Of a stretch of 64,000 bases of DNA, positions 9,406-19,100 are shown in pieces. The DNA is taken from NCBI GenBank assembly GCA_903877385.1, contig CAIRDP010000053.1:1-64000 (forward strand). The letters run 5' to 3'. Positions within the stretch are counted from its first letter, which is position 1, and each line of letters starts with the position of its first letter. This stretch comes from an uncultured Bacteroidales bacterium (GTDB lineage: Bacteria; Bacteroidota; Bacteroidia; Bacteroidales; FEN-979). The notes below the pieces were generated by a model. The model ran no database searches, was not told the origin of the DNA, and saw only the letters and a list, made by a program, of their open reading frames with translations. The position numbers and the translations under genes were made by a program.

Positions 9406-10554
9406 CTAACAGGGATAAATGAGTACAAGTTTTCCAATATGTTTCGAACGTGACATGGCAGTCAGCGCTTCTTTCAGGTCTCCAACAGGATATGTCACAC
9501 AAGGAAGAGGTTTAAAAACACCCTCATTGAAAAGCCTGGTTATCTCCATCAGCTGTTCCTTTAGCTTCGCGGGCCGCAACAGGTACAACGAAATGTCGAG
9601 AACGGCAAAAGTGATCCCTTTCCTGAACAGGGTCATCGGCAGGAGTGTGTTACTCGCAATATCTTTTTTATCCAGCTGGATGAAGCGGCCGAAGGGTGCA
9701 AGAATTTCAATTCCTTTCATCATGGCATCTCCCGAAAGCGTATTCAGCAGCACATCAACTCCGCGGCCTCCTGTTAATTCCATGATCTCGTCTCCAAATG
9801 AAAGGGATCTTGAATCCATGGGATGAACTATCCCCTTTTGCTTCAGGAATTCCCTTTTTTCAGGACTGCCTGCCGTTGCATAAATTTCAGCCTTTTTCCA
9901 CCTGGCAATTTCGATTGCGGCTAAGCCTACACCCCCGGTGGCGGTGTGGATCAGCACCGATTCCCCGCCGGCAATGTTTGCCAGCCTTACCAGGGCCGAA
10001 AAAGCAGTATGGAAAACCGTGGGTATGGCGGCAGCATCTGCAAAGCTCAGGCCCGGGGGTTTAGGCACAAGCTGCAGCTCCGAAACATTGAACACATTGA
10101 TAAAATGGCTGCCAGGTTGCACCTTCCCGTCTATGAATGTGCCTGCCGACAAAGCAATCACCTCATCTCCTTCCCTTATACCATCCACTCCCTTGCCAAC
10201 ACGGGTAACCACTCCGGAATAATCGGATCCCATATTGGAGGGTACGCCGGGAGACTCAGGGTACTGGCCCATGGCTATCATCAGATCCCTGTAGTTAAGG
10301 CTGGCGGCTTTGGCCCTCACCTGTAAATAACCTTCCTGTGGATCGGCGACTTTAGCCTCTTCAAAACTAATATTCAATGAGCCGGGATTGCCCATGCTGC
10401 ATGAGAAACAATCCCAATCAACAGGTTTTGCCGGCACAGGCTTGCTTGCTTCTTCGCCGGCCTTTCCAGTAGAGTAGCCGATCTTTTTCAGAAGCATCTC
10501 CTTTTGTTCAGACGAAAGGCCCGCTATCTTTTTCAGCAATTCCTCATTTTTCAT
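9406..10554 (-). CDS. Stand-alone PKS-type enoyl reductase (MDR family) with N-terminal docking-like helix
   Basis: The 382-residue medium-chain dehydrogenase/reductase resembles excised PKS ER domains. It has the NADPH-binding run HTATGGVGLAAIEIA, the downstream VDVLLNTLSGDAM, and the closing 'GKLVL' strand. No zinc-ligand pattern is evident. It probably reduces the enoyl thioester on the PKS ACP in trans. The first 25 residues (KIAGLSSEQKEMLLKKIG) are not part of the catalytic fold and look like an NRPS/PKS linker or docking helix. The start overlaps the PKS stop by 11 bases, and the next NRPS begins 9 bases after its stop, so the gene is embedded in the assembly line. The alternative, an unrelated quinone oxidoreductase, is less likely in this context. 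Confidence 0.85.
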   Translation of the reverse strand: MKNEELLKKIAGLSSEQKEMLLKKIGYSTGKAGEEASKPVPAKPVDWDCFSCSMGNPGSLNISFEEAKVADPQEGYLQVRAKAASLNYRDLMIAMGQYPESPGVPSNMGSDYSGVVTRVGKGVDGIREGDEVIALSAGTFIDGKVQPGSHFINVFNVSELQLVPKPPGLSFADAAAIPTVFHTAFSALVRLANIAGGESVLIHTATGGVGLAAIEIARWKKAEIYATAGSPEKREFLKQKGIVHPMDSRSLSFGDEIMELTGGRGVDVLLNTLSGDAMMKGIEILAPFGRFIQLDKKDIASNTLLPMTLFRKGITFAVLDISLYLLRPAKLKEQLMEITRLFNEGVFKPLPCVTYPVGDLKEALTAMSRSKHIGKLVLIYPC

Positions 10555-13500
10555 TTTCCATCTCCTTCAGCATTGCCTCGATCTCGTCGGATCCCTTCAG
10601 GGCAATAATCATTTCCACTATCCTGTCCGACAACCCTCTTACTGTCGGGTTCTCAAAAAATACGTTCGGCTGGAGCTCAAGGTCGAACTCATCCGCAATA
10701 TTCGAAATGGTTTGTATGGCAAGCAGTGAGTTCCCTCCGAGTTCCATAAAGGTATCGTTCACCCCGATCTTATCTATCCCCAGTATGCCTTTCCATATGC
10801 CCGCCACGGCGATTTCAATCTCGCTAACAGGCGGCTCGAAAGGTGTTGACAACTGCGGCCTTTCATATGCCGATGCGCCTTCGCTTTTCTCCTCCTCTTT
10901 TTCCTGTTTTTCCCTTTTTTTATACGATGGCCTTTCTTCTATAATATCCTGGTTCAGGTCGGTGGTACTGATCACCAGCTGGGGGAATTCCATGAAAGCG
11001 AGCAGGCGTTTGAATACTTCAACCCCTTCTTCGGGCAGGATATCGTTCTTCCCGGCAAAAGAGCTCATGTCCTTCGCAGGTTTCTGAGCTTCATCTGCTT
11101 CAGGTTTCTGGATTGCTTTGCCCAGGTTCTGAACCAGGCGTTTGAACGAAACCTGTCCAATGCTCAGAAGAAGATGGTTCCCGGGATCTATAAGCTTTAC
11201 AGAAAATTTCATTTCTTCATCCCCTCGTTTCCACTCATCGCTCAGTTTTGCATAGCACCAGAAATGTGCAGGCAGCGACTGGTATACCTTAATATCCCTG
11301 TACGAGTATGGCAGAAATAATGCATTCTCAACCAATGGAATGGAGCAGGATGTGGCCACATCAAGCATTGCAGGATGCAGAGAAAAATGTTTCAGGTCTT
11401 CATGGAATTCATCCCTGAGCCTGAGTTCAATAAGGAACTCCTTCCCGTTATACTGGTTTGAAAGCTTGCAGTCCCAGCGGTTGTCATATTTCAATACCGG
11501 CCGGCCTTCATCATTGAGTAATTCGAGGAAGTGACCCTGGTTGTCGACCTGTCCTTCTATATTCTTTGATAATTCAGGAATATTAATGTCGGCGGATGGC
11601 ATTTCACCTGAAACCATGAATTCTCCCTTTACGTGATCCATCCAGATCTCACGTGTGGAATCAGCTTTCTCCTCCCTGCTGCTGATCCTGAACAACAGCA
11701 TATTGCCCGATGGCTTCACCATCAGCCGCAGTTTACGGTTTATTCCCGGATCGTATATGAGAGGAGTGACAAACGACAGGCTCGAGACTTTGGGATGTCC
11801 CTCAAACCCCTTGACCTGTATGTATTGTTCAAGTATTTCCAGGGCCGAAATACCAATGAATGCAGGCTTTCCCGATAAGCGGTGAGAGCCCAGAACCCAG
11901 TCCCGTTCAGGGTCAAGATCGATGATGCAGGTATCCTCTTCATGTTCCGAAGACATTAATTCCAACCTGATGCCGTTCCTCGCTTCTTTTTGCACAAGGG
12001 TCTTGCCTGATTGCAGCTGCTGTTTTTTTTCAGCCTTGGTCTTTTCCCAGTTTGCGGCCATCCCAACGACTCCCCACTGCCCCCAGTTTATCGAGAGGGT
12101 TCCGTCTTTTAACAGCCTTCTCCTGTATTGTGCAAAGGAATCCATGAAGGAATTGGATCCGCAGTAGTCTATCCTGGCGGCTTCCCCGAAAATGGATGAA
12201 ACCGAGGAAAACAGGAAGAAGAAGTCAAGCTTCCTGTCTTTGAAAATATCATGAAGGATTATAGTTCCATGGAACTTGGATTTTAATACCAGGTCGGCCT
12301 GCTCCTTTTCCTTGAGGGCGATGACACCGGCTCCCGGCATCCCGGCCGAATGCAGCACTCCCCTGATCTGTCCGTTTTCTTTCTCAATCTTTTCTACCAG
12401 CTTTTGAGTTCCTTCGTGGTCCGAGGCATCCAGCCTGGCAAGTATCACTTTTGCTCCGCTTGCTTCCAGTTCCATGATATCACGAACCCTCATTGCAGCA
12501 ATATCTTCAGGGTCCTGGCTTTCGGCTATCGCCGCCCATTCGCTGCGGGGAGGCATTGCTGAACGATGGGTTAGCACCAGGGTTGATTTTACCGAACGGG
12601 CAATGAATTTGGCAAGCTCCATCCCAACACCGCTTACTCCTCCAGTGATCAGGTATACGCCGTTTTCACTAAGCGCTGTTTGTGATAATCCCCCTTCATC
12701 CGGGCAAACAGCCGTATAATCTTCGATCCAGCGGTAACCATGACGGTATGCCACGACCGTCTCATCCGCAGGCAAACGACATTCATTAATCACTGCGGAA
12801 CAGAGTTCCTTGATCTGCATTGAACCGTTAACGGAAGGAAGATCCAACAGCCGGGAAATGACCCCGGGATGTTCCTGGCAAATGCAACGGGCAGGTCCCG
12901 CTGCCAGCGCCTTCTCGGGAGCCAGTATCTCTTCGCCCGTCACATCAAACAAATGGTTTACAACGAAAACCATGAACTGGTTTTTGACAAGCCCTTCGCT
13001 GATAAGAGCCTGCTCAAGATACATGGGGCCGTAGAAATGATCCGCTGCCAGCTGTTCCGACAGCAATGGGTTAAGATGGCCGGCTTCAGGCTCCCTGCCG
13101 TAATTCCATGCATACACGATATGGCCGGGCTCATGGTTTTCTGATTTGAGGGTCCTGATCAGCTGAAAGTAATGCTCTTTCTGGCCCGGGTCAAGAACAA
13201 ATCCATTGCCTTTGTATCCGAACTCTTTGCCTTTAACTACATGGAAAACAGGAAGCCCTGAAGCGGTAAGTTCAGTTTCAATTTCTTTGCACAAACCCGT
13301 TTCATCGGCAAAGAGCAACCAGCATGCTTTCTCGGAATTCTGCGCTGCGGTGGCCATCCCGTTAACCGGTATCATCCGGGGAGGCGCTGTCCTTTTCCAG
13401 CCGGGAATATAGAACCACTGGCTGATGTTTGGTTTCTTTTTATTCTCGGATTTGGATCTGGCTCCTTCTTTACGTGAAAAATCGATGATGTATGGTTTGC

Positions 13501-16126
13501 GTTCAAAAGGATAAGCAGGGTAAGAGGCCAGGTTCTTCCTGGTTTTATCAAACAGTTTCCATGAAACATAATCTCCTGCGGCCCAGATCTGCCCAAGCGA
13601 GGAATAAAAGTAAAGCAGTGCATCAAGCCTTGTGTCTGCTGAAGGGATAGTGCTGACCACACCTTGCGGGCTGTCCTTTGAAAGCTGGCGTTTAACTGCC
13701 GATTCCAGGGATTGTCCCGGTCCGGATTCAATAAAAACAGCAGGGGATGCATCCAGGCAAAGCTTAGCTGCATCGCCGAAACGAACGGTCTTGCGTACAT
13801 GTTTCACCCAGAAATCGGGATTGGTGGCTTCTTCTGCACTTAGCCACTGCCCAGTTACGGTGGAAGCGATGGGAATGGACGGGGCCGAAAGCCTGATTTC
13901 CCTGAAAAGCTCCGCGAAAGCAGGCAATGCAGGTTCCATCATGGCCGAATGAAAGGCATGAGAAGTCGGAATTTTTTTATTGAAAGTTTTGGATTTATTG
14001 AGCTCCGCTGCAAACCGGTCGATGATGTCAACAGGTCCTGAGGCAACGCATAATCCCGGGCTGTTTACCACCGCTATTTCCAAACCTTCGGGCAGGATGG
14101 GATTCAGTTGTTCTTCGGTGAGCAGTATTGCAAGCATGGCGCCCCCGGGAAGGTCCTGGATGAGGCGCCCTCTCCGGGCTACTGCCTTGAGTGCATCCTT
14201 CAGTGAAAATACTCCTGAAAGTGTGGCTGCAACATATTCCCCCACGCTGTGGCCTATCATTATGTCAGGCTCAATGCCCATCGACATCAGCAGCTTTGCC
14301 TGTGCATAGCTTACTATGAACAATGCAGGCTGGGTTATATAGGTTTCGTTGATCCTGGCTGAAGCTGTTTCCTCGCTGCTTGAGGCAGGGAATAAAACGC
14401 TGCGGATGTCAAACCCCAGCTCTTCTTTCAGTATTCCGGCACATTCATCTATGGTTTGCCTGAACACTTCATGGGTTTCGTACAATGGCTGCCCCATCCC
14501 TATATACTGGTTCCCCTGGCCGGGGAACATGAAAACCACCTGTCTTTTTTCCTCTGACTTAATAGTTGCCGCGGTCTTGGTACCGAGAGACGCAAGCAGT
14601 TCTTCCTTGCTCCTGAACGGTATGGCCGTCCTGTTAAGAAAATGATGCCTTCCATGCCGTGATGTATATGCAATTGAATGCGGATCAGCTTCAGGATTCA
14701 CTTCAATAAAAGTTTTGATCTCCGCCTGTGCTGCGGCGACCGCGTTCACGCTGCGGCCCGAAAACAGCAGCAGGTCGCAGGGCAGTTCATTGGTTTCCTT
14801 GTCCGGGGCCGGGGCTTCTTCTAGAACAATACAGGCATTCGTTCCACCGACCCCGAAGGCGTTTACAAGCGCACGAAGGGGTGTGCCGTTTTCGGGCTGC
14901 CAGTTTCGGAGTTGAGTATTGACAAAGAAGGGGCTGCTCTGAAAATCTATCTTCGGGTTTGGCGTATTAAAATGGAGAGAGGCGGGGATCTTGTGGTTTT
15001 TAAGGCATAGCGCGGTTTTGATCAGGCTTGCGGCGCCCGAAGCGATATCGCAATGCCCTATGTTGGTCTTTACAGATCCTATGGCACAATACTGTTTACG
15101 GTTGGAATACTTCCTGAAAGCCTCAGAAAGTGAAGTAACTTCTATGGGGTCGCCAATGGGCGTAGCAGTGCCGTGGGCTTCAACATAGCTTATCGTATCT
15201 GCAGAGATCTCCGATAAGGCAAGGGCTTCGGTGATGACTTCCACCTGGCCTTCGACCGAAGGCGCTGTAAATCCCACTTTTTTATTCCCGTCGTTATTAA
15301 TGGCTCCTCCAAGGATAACGGCATAAATATTATTATGGTCGCGAAGAGCGTCTTCAAGCCTTTTGAGGACGACAACCCCGCAGCCTCTGCTGAAAACGGT
15401 TCCGTTTGCATCCTTGTCGAAGGTGCGGCAATGCCCGTCGGCCGACTCCATCCCCCCGGCCTGGTAAAGGTAACCGTGCCTCTCGGGGATCTCTATGGTT
15501 GCTCCCCCGGCAATGATCATATCGCTCTGGTAGTTCATCAGGCTGTTAATCCCCGTTACCACGGCAACCAGGGAAGTGGAACATGCGCACTGGACATTAA
15601 CGCTGGGACCGGTCAGGTTCAGCTTATATGACACCCTTGTCGTTACGTAGTCCTTGTCGTTGCTTGTCACAATCGAGGCCCCGCTGGCATTTTTCCTTAC
15701 CCAGGGATTTTCCATGGTCTCAACCAGGTGAAGAGGAGTGCCTGTGCCCCCGAATACTCCTATATGCTCCCTGGTATTATAAGGGTCGCAGCCGGCGTCT
15801 TCCAGTGCATGCCATGCACATTCCAGGAAGACACGCTGCTGGGGATCCATGAGTTCAGCTTCACGCGGGGTATACCCGAAAAATTCAGCATCGAAATACT
15901 CAGCGCCATTGATAATGCCACGGTTCCTGATATAATTCGGCTGCCTGAAAACCGCCGGATCCACTCCTGTTGCGATCAGCTCTTCATCTGTAAAAGTATT
16001 CAGGGTTTCAAGGCCGTCGAGGAGGTTCTTCCAGTATTCGTTGATGTTCTTTGCACCGGGCAGCCTGCAGGCCATGCCGATTATTGCAACTTTGCCTTCA
16101 AGGTTCCTGACTTCATCTGATTTCAT
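10544..16126 (-). CDS. Type I PKS module, KS-AT-KR-DH-ACP
   Basis: This 1860-residue PKS elongates by one malonate unit. The ketosynthase (10-440) has Cys182 (ACSTS), His318 (EAHGT) and His358 (NIGH). The acyltransferase (530-830) has Ser627 in GHSVGEY and the HAFH motif (723-726) that indicates malonyl-CoA. The ketoreductase (about 930-1395) includes TGGVSGVG near 1160 and the Tyr/Asn pair in DYCGSN near 1320. A dehydratase-like domain follows, with His1415 and an Asp near 1589 in HPAMLDVA; the usual Pro of HxxxGxxxxP is Ile. The carrier Ser is 1800 (LGGNS). KR before DH differs from the canonical DH-KR order. The usual post-KR tail (EEGVEVF...PQLVIST) lies after the DH, as if the DH had been inserted into it. 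It starts 12 bases after the upstream NRPS. Confidence 0.92.
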   Translation of the reverse strand: MKSDEVRNLEGKVAIIGMACRLPGAKNINEYWKNLLDGLETLNTFTDEELIATGVDPAVFRQPNYIRNRGIINGAEYFDAEFFGYTPREAELMDPQQRVFLECAWHALEDAGCDPYNTREHIGVFGGTGTPLHLVETMENPWVRKNASGASIVTSNDKDYVTTRVSYKLNLTGPSVNVQCACSTSLVAVVTGINSLMNYQSDMIIAGGATIEIPERHGYLYQAGGMESADGHCRTFDKDANGTVFSRGCGVVVLKRLEDALRDHNNIYAVILGGAINNDGNKKVGFTAPSVEGQVEVITEALALSEISADTISYVEAHGTATPIGDPIEVTSLSEAFRKYSNRKQYCAIGSVKTNIGHCDIASGAASLIKTALCLKNHKIPASLHFNTPNPKIDFQSSPFFVNTQLRNWQPENGTPLRALVNAFGVGGTNACIVLEEAPAPDKETNELPCDLLLFSGRSVNAVAAAQAEIKTFIEVNPEADPHSIAYTSRHGRHHFLNRTAIPFRSKEELLASLGTKTAATIKSEEKRQVVFMFPGQGNQYIGMGQPLYETHEVFRQTIDECAGILKEELGFDIRSVLFPASSSEETASARINETYITQPALFIVSYAQAKLLMSMGIEPDIMIGHSVGEYVAATLSGVFSLKDALKAVARRGRLIQDLPGGAMLAILLTEEQLNPILPEGLEIAVVNSPGLCVASGPVDIIDRFAAELNKSKTFNKKIPTSHAFHSAMMEPALPAFAELFREIRLSAPSIPIASTVTGQWLSAEEATNPDFWVKHVRKTVRFGDAAKLCLDASPAVFIESGPGQSLESAVKRQLSKDSPQGVVSTIPSADTRLDALLYFYSSLGQIWAAGDYVSWKLFDKTRKNLASYPAYPFERKPYIIDFSRKEGARSKSENKKKPNISQWFYIPGWKRTAPPRMIPVNGMATAAQNSEKACWLLFADETGLCKEIETELTASGLPVFHVVKGKEFGYKGNGFVLDPGQKEHYFQLIRTLKSENHEPGHIVYAWNYGREPEAGHLNPLLSEQLAADHFYGPMYLEQALISEGLVKNQFMVFVVNHLFDVTGEEILAPEKALAAGPARCICQEHPGVISRLLDLPSVNGSMQIKELCSAVINECRLPADETVVAYRHGYRWIEDYTAVCPDEGGLSQTALSENGVYLITGGVSGVGMELAKFIARSVKSTLVLTHRSAMPPRSEWAAIAESQDPEDIAAMRVRDIMELEASGAKVILARLDASDHEGTQKLVEKIEKENGQIRGVLHSAGMPGAGVIALKEKEQADLVLKSKFHGTIILHDIFKDRKLDFFFLFSSVSSIFGEAARIDYCGSNSFMDSFAQYRRRLLKDGTLSINWGQWGVVGMAANWEKTKAEKKQQLQSGKTLVQKEARNGIRLELMSSEHEEDTCIIDLDPERDWVLGSHRLSGKPAFIGISALEILEQYIQVKGFEGHPKVSSLSFVTPLIYDPGINRKLRLMVKPSGNMLLFRISSREEKADSTREIWMDHVKGEFMVSGEMPSADINIPELSKNIEGQVDNQGHFLELLNDEGRPVLKYDNRWDCKLSNQYNGKEFLIELRLRDEFHEDLKHFSLHPAMLDVATSCSIPLVENALFLPYSYRDIKVYQSLPAHFWCYAKLSDEWKRGDEEMKFSVKLIDPGNHLLLSIGQVSFKRLVQNLGKAIQKPEADEAQKPAKDMSSFAGKNDILPEEGVEVFKRLLAFMEFPQLVISTTDLNQDIIEERPSYKKREKQEKEEEKSEGASAYERPQLSTPFEPPVSEIEIAVAGIWKGILGIDKIGVNDTFMELGGNSLLAIQTISNIADEFDLELQPNVFFENPTVRGLSDRIVEMIIALKGSDEIEAMLKEMENEK

Positions 16127-16138
16127 AATGCAGTGTTT

Positions 16139-19100
16139 TTAGGATTGGTTGTTATCGGGGAATATTCGTTTCATGATCTGTTGCCTGATGTTCCTGTTGC
16201 GCATTGCCGCCCGTTTGGCAATATCGTCCATGGCCGTATCGGGTTTGTCTTTTCGCAGGAATGCAGCGAGGCTTCTTATCGAAGGGTAATGGAAGAGGTC
16301 TACAATGCTGACCTCGGTTTTCAGTTTTCCGGCAATGAGGTCTTTCATCCTGACGAGTAAAAGGGAATGCCCTCCCACCTCGAAGAAATTATCCTGGGGC
16401 GTGAATGACTCGTGATCGAGGATCTCTTTCCAAATACCCGAAAGGAAAAGCTCGGTTTCATTCATGCGGCGATGAATAAAGTCAGGAATTACAGGCGAGC
16501 CGGGTCTCAGGTTCAAAAGGGCCTTAAAATCTGTTTTGCCATTGGGAAGCGAAGGGAAAGAGGGTGCAATGATAAAGCTCCCGGGGATCATATAGGCAGG
16601 TAAATGAAGCCTCAGAAAATCCCTCAGTTCATTCTCCAGTATGGTCATCCCGGGTTCGGGTACTATAAATGCTGTCAGGCGGACGTCTTCTTCCTTATGT
16701 TCCAGGGCGTCAACAGCAACACGTTTTATTCCTGGAAAACGAAGGATGGTTGACTCGACTTCACCTGGTTCGATGCGAAATCCCCTCAGTTTTACCTGCT
16801 GGTCAATCCTGCCCAGGAACTCAACGGCTCCGTCCCAAAGAAAGCGACCCAGGTCCCCTGTTTTGTAAATCCTGCTGGCCGGGTCTCCTGTAAAAGGGTC
16901 GGGAAGAAAACGGGATCCTGTCTGTATGGGATCTTCAAAATACCCCTCTGCAAGCACAGGACCGCCTATATATACTTCCCCGGGGATCCCTGCAGGAAGC
17001 GGGTTAAGATTTTCGTCAAGAATGTAGATGAGGGCATTGCTGATGGGATGACCAATGGGGACCATCCTCAGGGTACTGCCCCGCAGGCAATGCCAGTATG
17101 CCATGTATACGGTGGCTTCGGTGGGTCCATAGAGGTTGATCAGGCCGGCTCCGGAATCCTTCAGAATCTGCTCCTGCAGAGGCCTGGACAACTTCTCACC
17201 TCCCGAAATAATGTTTTCCAGATACCTTGCACGTTTTAAAACCCCTGCATCGCATAAGGCCTTTAAACCTGAAGGAACAAACTGGACCGTATTAACCTGC
17301 ATTTCGTTCAGGATGGCTTCAATCCTTTCGGGTGCCTGTATTTCACTCCTCTTCTCGAGTACAAGCCTTGCGCCGCTGATGAGCGGAGTGAACAGCTCAA
17401 GAAACGAGATGTCGAAATTGATGGAAGTGGTGGAGAGAAAAGTATCCCTGTCCGAAACATTCAATTCTTTTTTCATCCATACAAGGAAATTCAGCAGGCT
17501 GTCGTGGCGTATCATCACTCCTTTTGGACTGCCTGTTGAACCGGATGTGAAAATGATATAGGCAAGATCCTCAGGCTGACCAGATTCGGGTGTAATGCCG
17601 GAAACCTGTCCACTCACTTCATTCAACAGATCGCTTACCGGGATAACCTGCCCGGCCAGCTTCTTCTTACTTTCCTTTTGAGCTTCCTCATCAACGACGA
17701 GAAATCTTATTTTAGTCTTCTCTGTGATATAACGAAGCCTTTCTTCAGGATACCAGGGATCGAGGGGGATGTAAATGCCGCCTGTCCTGAAAACTGCCAG
17801 GATGCAGATCAGCATGTTGGGGGAATTATCCATATGTATACCCACAGGCACCCCCCTTCCAACTCCCAGTAACTGCAGGTTCGCACACATGATTGCCGTC
17901 CTCCGGTCCATTTCTGCGTAAGTTATGAATTCCTTTCGCGAAACCAGGGCAGGAAGTGCAGGGGTCTTTGCTGCCTGCAGGGCAATGAGGTCGTTTACAG
18001 TTCCTTTTGCATTATGCGAAACAGCAGTTTGGTTCCATTCATAAACTATCCTCCTGAACTCCCTGCCCGAAATAAGGTTAAAAGCCGACACCCTGGTTTC
18101 AGGTGCAATGCATATCTGCTCAATGATCTGTATGAAATGGTCAAGCAGAATTTCCATTGTACCTTCATGATAAAGGCCCGACGAATAGGTAAGGACTATT
18201 TCAGTCTCTCCCGGGCTGTCGAAGATCTCGGCAAAAAGATCGAATTTCGATCGTCCGAAAAATTCTTCCCTGGCTTTCCCGCTTACACCAGCAACTGTTG
18301 AAAATTCCCATGGAGTCTCGTGAAAAGCAAACATGAGCTGGAAAAACGGGTTTGATCCCTGTATCCTTTCGGTGTTGAGAATTTCGGTAAGATGGCTTAA
18401 AGGGAACCTCGAATGCGATAGGTTTTCAAGGACCAGGTCTTTTACTGATCCCAGCAATCCTGAAAACGTACTCCCGGGATCAAGCCTTGTCCTGAACAGC
18501 ATGGTGTTTACAAAATACCCTATCCCTGACAGGAAGGATTTTTTAAACCTGTTTGCAACAGGACTGCCGATGAGAAAATCGGTACGGCCCGAATGACGGT
18601 AAAGCAAAACTGAAAATGCTGCCAGGCAGGTCATGAACATGCTTGTGCCGTGAATGTCGCTGAGCTTCCTGAGGCCCGATCTGGTGTCGGGGCTGATCAT
18701 TCTCCTGAGTTGCCCTCCTTCCCTTGAGGGGAGGCCGGGCCGTATGAAATCGGTAGGGATCTCAAAGAATGTAGGAGCCTGAAAAAGTTGTTCCTTCCAG
18801 TATCTTTTGTCTTCAGTATATTCAGGCCCGTCAAGGTATTCTTGTTCTTCCCGGCAAAATCCGGCATAAGATGAAGATCCATCAGCAGGCCCTGACTTTT
18901 CAGGCGTATCTGCATTATCGTATAAAAATGAAAGGTCGCGTAAAAAGATCCCGAACGAAAATCCGTCGAACACGATATGATGAACGATAAAAGCAAGCAG
19001 GTGCCGGTTCTCTCTGGTTTTATACAGTATAACACGGTATAAGGGCCCCGTTTCCAGTTTGAACGGCTGCTTTGCCGCATTGCGTGCATGTTCAAGGGCT

